Shown here one piece after another: positions 61,089-64,000 of a DNA stretch of 64,000 bases. The position numbers and the translations under genes were made by a program. The notes under the pieces were generated by a model. That model saw only the letters and a program-made list of their open reading frames with translations. It ran no database searches and was not told the origin of the DNA. Location of the stretch: the NCBI GenBank assembly GCA_003241785.1, contig QFPW01000012.1, positions 103,957-167,956 on the forward strand, read 5' to 3'. This DNA is from Rhodovulum sulfidophilum. GTDB taxonomy: Bacteria > Pseudomonadota > Alphaproteobacteria > Rhodobacterales > Rhodobacteraceae. The first letter of the stretch is position 1, and each line of letters opens with the position of its first letter.

Positions 61089-62120
61089 ATGGCACGAAGG
61101 CCGACCATGAAGGACGTGGCGCGCGAGGCGGGGCTGAGCGTCACGACCGTCGACCGGGCGCTCAACGGCCGGTCCGTCGTCAGCGAGGCGACGCTGAAGG
61201 CGATCGCCGAGGCGGCCGAGCGGGTCGGCTATCACGCGCGCGGGCTGATCGCGCGGCGGATCACCGATCGCGTGCCCGAGGTCCGGCTCGGCTTCGTGCT
61301 CGTGAAGCCCAAGCACGAATTCTATCAGGGCTTCGCGCGGGAGATCGGGGCGGCCGTGGCCCGCCGCCGCGACGTGCGCGGCCGCGCCACCGTCGTCTTC
61401 GCCCAGTCGCAGTCGCCCGAGGAATTCTCCGAGCTCCTGCGCGGGTTTCGCGGCCGGGTCGACGCGGTGGCGGCGGTCGCGGTCAACCACCAGAAGATGA
61501 CTCAGGTCGCCTGGGAGCTGCGCGAGGCCGGCGTGCCGGTCTTCTCGCTGCTCAACGATTTCGCCCAGGGCGTCCGGCAGGGCTATGTCGGGCTCAACAA
61601 TCTCAAGATGGGCCGCCTCGCCGCCTGGATGTTCACCCGGGCGCTGCCGGACCCGGGCAAGCTCGGGATCATCGTCGGCGGCAACCGCTGGCACGGGCAC
61701 GACCTGCGCGAGACCGGCTTCCGCTCCTTCGTGCGCGAGACCGCGCCCGCCTTCGCCGTGCTGGAGCCGGCGGTCAATCTCGAGGCGCGCGAGGTGACCT
61801 ACGAGACCACGCTCGACCTCCTGCGCCGCCATCCCGACCTGCGCGGCATCTGCGTCGCCGGCGGCGGCATGGAGGGCGCGATCGCGGCGCTGCGCGAGAT
61901 GCGCCCGCCGGGCAAGGTCGCGCTGATCGTCAACGAGCTGACCGAGGTGAGCCGCGCCGCGCTGCTCGACGGCTACGTGATGATGGTGATCGCGACGCCG
62001 CTGCCCGACCTCTGCCGCGACCTCGTCGGGATGATGATCGCGGCCGCCGGCGCGCCCGGCCAGGGTCCCGCCGCGCAGCATTTCCTCGAGCCGCGCATCG
62101 TCCTGCCCGAGATGCTCTGA
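61089..62120 (+). CDS. LacI-family transcriptional regulator
   Basis: This 343-aa regulator has a LacI HTH and hinge (PTMKDVAREAGLSVTTVDRALNGRSVVSEATLKAIAEAAERVGYHARG) and a periplasmic-binding-like effector domain (about residues 65-343, with VNELTEVSRAALLDGYVMMVIATPLPDLC). The upstream in-frame sequence is not conserved; the ATG at 61089 has GGGGGATAT before it. It precedes an IolI-like gene with a palindrome between, so it probably responds to inositol or another sugar. Confidence 0.92.
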   Translation: MARRPTMKDVAREAGLSVTTVDRALNGRSVVSEATLKAIAEAAERVGYHARGLIARRITDRVPEVRLGFVLVKPKHEFYQGFAREIGAAVARRRDVRGRATVVFAQSQSPEEFSELLRGFRGRVDAVAAVAVNHQKMTQVAWELREAGVPVFSLLNDFAQGVRQGYVGLNNLKMGRLAAWMFTRALPDPGKLGIIVGGNRWHGHDLRETGFRSFVRETAPAFAVLEPAVNLEAREVTYETTLDLLRRHPDLRGICVAGGGMEGAIAALREMRPPGKVALIVNELTEVSRAALLDGYVMMVIATPLPDLCRDLVGMMIAAAGAPGQGPAAQHFLEPRIVLPEML

Positions 62121-62121
62121 T

Positions 62122-62137
62122 TGACGTGAAATCGTCA
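62122..62137. promoter_or_regulatory. Palindromic site between lacI and iolI
   Basis: The inverted repeat TGACG-TGAAAT-CGTCA begins one base after the LacI-family stop codon. The position, 128 bp before the isomerase start, suits an operator for the adjacent repressor. It lacks the central CG typical of many LacI operators, so this is tentative. Confidence 0.45.
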
Positions 62138-62265
62138 TCGGGCGGCGCGGGAACGCGTCATTTTTGGCGTATTCGGCGGCGGCGGAAATTGACCGGATCG
62201 GTGTTCTCGACCAGCTTGCGCCCGAGCTCGCCGCGCCGACGCGCGCGGTCATGGAGGAATACCCG

Positions 62266-63084
62266 ATGCAATTCGCCCTCAACCAGATGACGACGCCGAA
62301 CCTCGGCTACGCGGCCTTCCTCGACCTCGCGAAAGCGCTCGGATGCGTCGGCGTGGAGGCGCGGAACGACCTCGGCCGCGAGATCTTCGACGGCATCGCC
62401 CCGGAGGAGGCGGGCCGCATGGCGCGCGCGCGCGGGCTCCGGATCGTCGGGGTAAGCCAGGTCTATCCGTTCAACGTCTGGTCGGACGAGATCGAGGCCG
62501 CCGTCGAGAACCTGATCACCACCGCGAAGGCGGCGGGCGGCGAGACGATCAGCCTCATCCCGCGCAACGACGGCGCGGGGCGGGGCGAGGCCGAGCGGCG
62601 CGAGAACATGCTCCGCGCGCTCCGGGCGATCAAGCCGATGCTCGAGCGGACCGGGATGGTCGCGCTGGTGGAGCCGCTCGGCTTCGGCCGCTCGTCGCTC
62701 CGGAGCAAGGTCGAGCTCGTCGCGGCGATCGACGAGCTCGACGCCAACGGCGTCTACAAGCTCGTCCACGATACGTTCCACCACACGCTCGCGGGCGGCG
62801 GCGATCTCTTTCCGCGCCAGACCGGGATCGTGCATCTCTCGGGCGTGGTCGATCCGGCGCTGGCGGTCGACGAGATGGAGGACGCGCACCGCGTGCTGGT
62901 CGACGCCGCCGACCGGCTCGGCAACATCGAGCAGATCACCGCGCTGCGCGACGCCGGCTACGACGGCGTGTTCTCCTACGAGTGCTTCTCGCCCGAGGTC
63001 CATGCTTTCGCGGACCCCGAAGCGCGGCTGCGCGAGACCTTCGCCTTCGTGACCGACCGCCTGGCGGCGCCGGCCGCGCGCTGA
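62266..63084 (+). CDS. iolI: IolI-like sugar-phosphate isomerase/epimerase-type TIM barrel
   Basis: This 272-aa protein has the xylose-isomerase-like TIM-barrel fold. LNQMTTPNLGYAAFLDLAKALGCVGVEARNDL, the metal-site candidates VALVEPLGF and KLVHDTFHH, and VFSYECFSPE at the C-terminus are typical of IolI-type 2-keto-myo-inositol isomerases. The ATG at 62266 has GGAGGA 8 nt upstream; an in-frame extension to 62164 has no support. With the LacI regulator it suggests inositol catabolism, but no other iol gene is in the window. Confidence 0.78.
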   Translation: MQFALNQMTTPNLGYAAFLDLAKALGCVGVEARNDLGREIFDGIAPEEAGRMARARGLRIVGVSQVYPFNVWSDEIEAAVENLITTAKAAGGETISLIPRNDGAGRGEAERRENMLRALRAIKPMLERTGMVALVEPLGFGRSSLRSKVELVAAIDELDANGVYKLVHDTFHHTLAGGGDLFPRQTGIVHLSGVVDPALAVDEMEDAHRVLVDAADRLGNIEQITALRDAGYDGVFSYECFSPEVHAFADPEARLRETFAFVTDRLAAPAAR

Positions 63085-63159
63085 CTTCCGGCGGGGCGTC
63101 GCCGGAACCTCGGAGGGCGCGTCGGATCCCGGCGCGCCCTCTTCGTTCCGCCGCCCGGC

Positions 63160-63980
63160 TCACCCCATGCGTTCGGAGGCGTAGGATCCCGGGGAGGCGG
63201 GGAAGACGACGGTCTTGTTGCCGTTGAGGAAGACGCGGCGGTGGATATGGGCGTGGATGGCGCGGGCGAGCACCTGGCTTTCGACGTCGCGGCCGAGGCC
63301 TCGTCGAGGTCGGCGGTCACGTAATGCGATGTGGCGCCGATCAGCTTCACGCCGCGCTCGTAGGCCTGCTTGTAGGGGTTGGCGCCCTTGAAGCTCGGCA
63401 GGAAGGAATGGTGGATGTTGATGATCCGGCCCGACATCTCCTGGCACATCTGATCCGAGAGCACCTGCATGTAGCGCGCGAGCACGACGAGCTCGGCGCC
63501 GCTCTCGCGCAGGATCGCCATCTGCCGCGCCTCGGCCTCGGGCTTGGTCTCCTTCGTGACCTTCACGTAGTGGAACGGGAGGTCGTGGTTCACGACGACC
63601 TTCTGGTAGTCGAGGTGGTTCGAGATCACCGCGACGATGTCGATCGGCAAGGCGCCGATGCGCCAGCGGTAGAGCAGGTCGTTGAGGCAATGGCCGAAGC
63701 GGCTGACCATGATCACGACCTTCATCCGGGCGCTCTCGTCGTGGATCGCCCAGCTCATGCCGAAGGGCTCGGCCACCGCGACGAAGCCCGCGCGCAGTTC
63801 GGCGAGCCCGGCGTCCTGCTCGGAGACGAAGCTCACGCGCATGAAGAAGCGCCCGGTCTCGGCGTCGTCGAACTGCGAGCTGTCGGTGATGTTGCAGCCG
63901 CTCTCGGCGAGATACCCGGCGATCGCGGCGACGATCCCGCGCCGCGACACGCAGGCCATCGTCAGGGTGTAGGTCGACAT
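63160..63980 (-). pseudogene. purU: Formyltetrahydrofolate deformylase, frame broken
   Basis: PurU hydrolyses 10-formyl-THF to formate and THF. From the ATG at 63980 the sequence shows the ACT domain (LTMACVSRRGIVAAIAGYLAESGCNITDSSQFDD) and the hydrolase domain with INIHHSFLPSFKGANPY and VKLIGATSHYVTADLDE. The expected continuation of about 25 residues is missing. The C-terminus GRDVESQVLARAIHAHIHRRVFLNGNKTVVF resumes in another frame and stops at 63160. The junction is at about 63290-63305. As written the reading frame runs on to unrelated sequence. It is either a real deletion or an assembly error. Confidence 0.82.
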
Positions 63981-64000
63981 TCGGAGTGCTTTCCCTCGTT

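Noticed and set aside
1..64000. CRISPR arrays, IS elements, tRNA or rRNA genes
   Set aside because: No regularly spaced direct repeats, transposase-like proteins or tRNA/rRNA signatures were seen on reading. A dedicated tRNA and IS search was not possible here.

Overview
The window reads as part of an extrachromosomal replicon (megaplasmid or chromid) of a very GC-rich alphaproteobacterium, most likely a methylotrophic member of the Rhodobacterales. The evidence is a DnaA-like plasmid replication module (parA and parB divergent from a small initiator with a DnaA N-terminal-type domain), a complete Paracoccus-style mxa methanol dehydrogenase cluster with divergent regulators, and many ABC and TTT uptake operons. 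No tRNA, rRNA, IS element or CRISPR array was seen.

Layout. 1-3.8 kb: plasmid maintenance (parB, parA, an iteron-bearing origin region, DnaA-like initiator). 3.9-13.6 kb: an Lrp/AsnC regulator divergent from a two-monooxygenase, branched-chain-type ABC transporter operon with two near-duplicate binding proteins. 13.7-21.2 kb: a DctB/DctD-like two-component system followed by a tripartite tricarboxylate transporter (tctC-tctB-tctA-tctC2). 21.4-24.9 kb: a disrupted GMC oxidoreductase, a hydantoin/Asp-Glu racemase-like gene and an RpiR-type regulator linked by a shared palindromic operator. 25.3-33.6 kb: an operon of a 1,821-aa glutamate-synthase-like protein, a CysJ-like diflavin reductase and a HemS-like protein. 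33.8-36.9 kb: malate synthase G and a LysR regulator. 37.3-49.9 kb: methanol oxidation: mxaFJGIRSACKL on the minus strand, mxaD inverted on the plus strand, and the divergent mxaZ, mxaY (histidine kinase) and mxaX (response regulator). 50.1-54.3 kb: an RND efflux pump and its adaptor. 54.6-61.0 kb: a ydcSTUV-like polyamine ABC transporter with a gamma-aminobutyraldehyde-type dehydrogenase and a LysR regulator. 61.1-64.0 kb: a LacI regulator, an IolI-like sugar isomerase and a disrupted purU.

How the parts fit. Methanol would be oxidised in the periplasm by the Ca-type MxaFI enzyme, with electrons passing to cytochrome cL (MxaG). MxaRSACKLD serve assembly and calcium insertion, and MxaZYX probably sets expression. 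The other operons feed organic acids, polyamines, inositol-type compounds and an unidentified monooxygenase substrate into central metabolism.

Points that stand out. (1) Three copies of a perfect GC palindrome lie in frame inside parA and parB and are candidate centromere sites. (2) The GltB-like/CysJ-like/HemS-like operon has no GltD, so a diflavin reductase may be the electron donor. (3) A helically phased array of GAAAC-N4-GTTTC operators sits upstream of the racemase, with a further copy before the RpiR gene. (4) Hairpins follow exactly those mxa genes that encode abundant structural proteins. (5) Three genes (GMC oxidoreductase, mxaJ, purU) have broken reading frames; these are either real decay or assembly errors. 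All calls come from reading the sequence by eye, without database searches.
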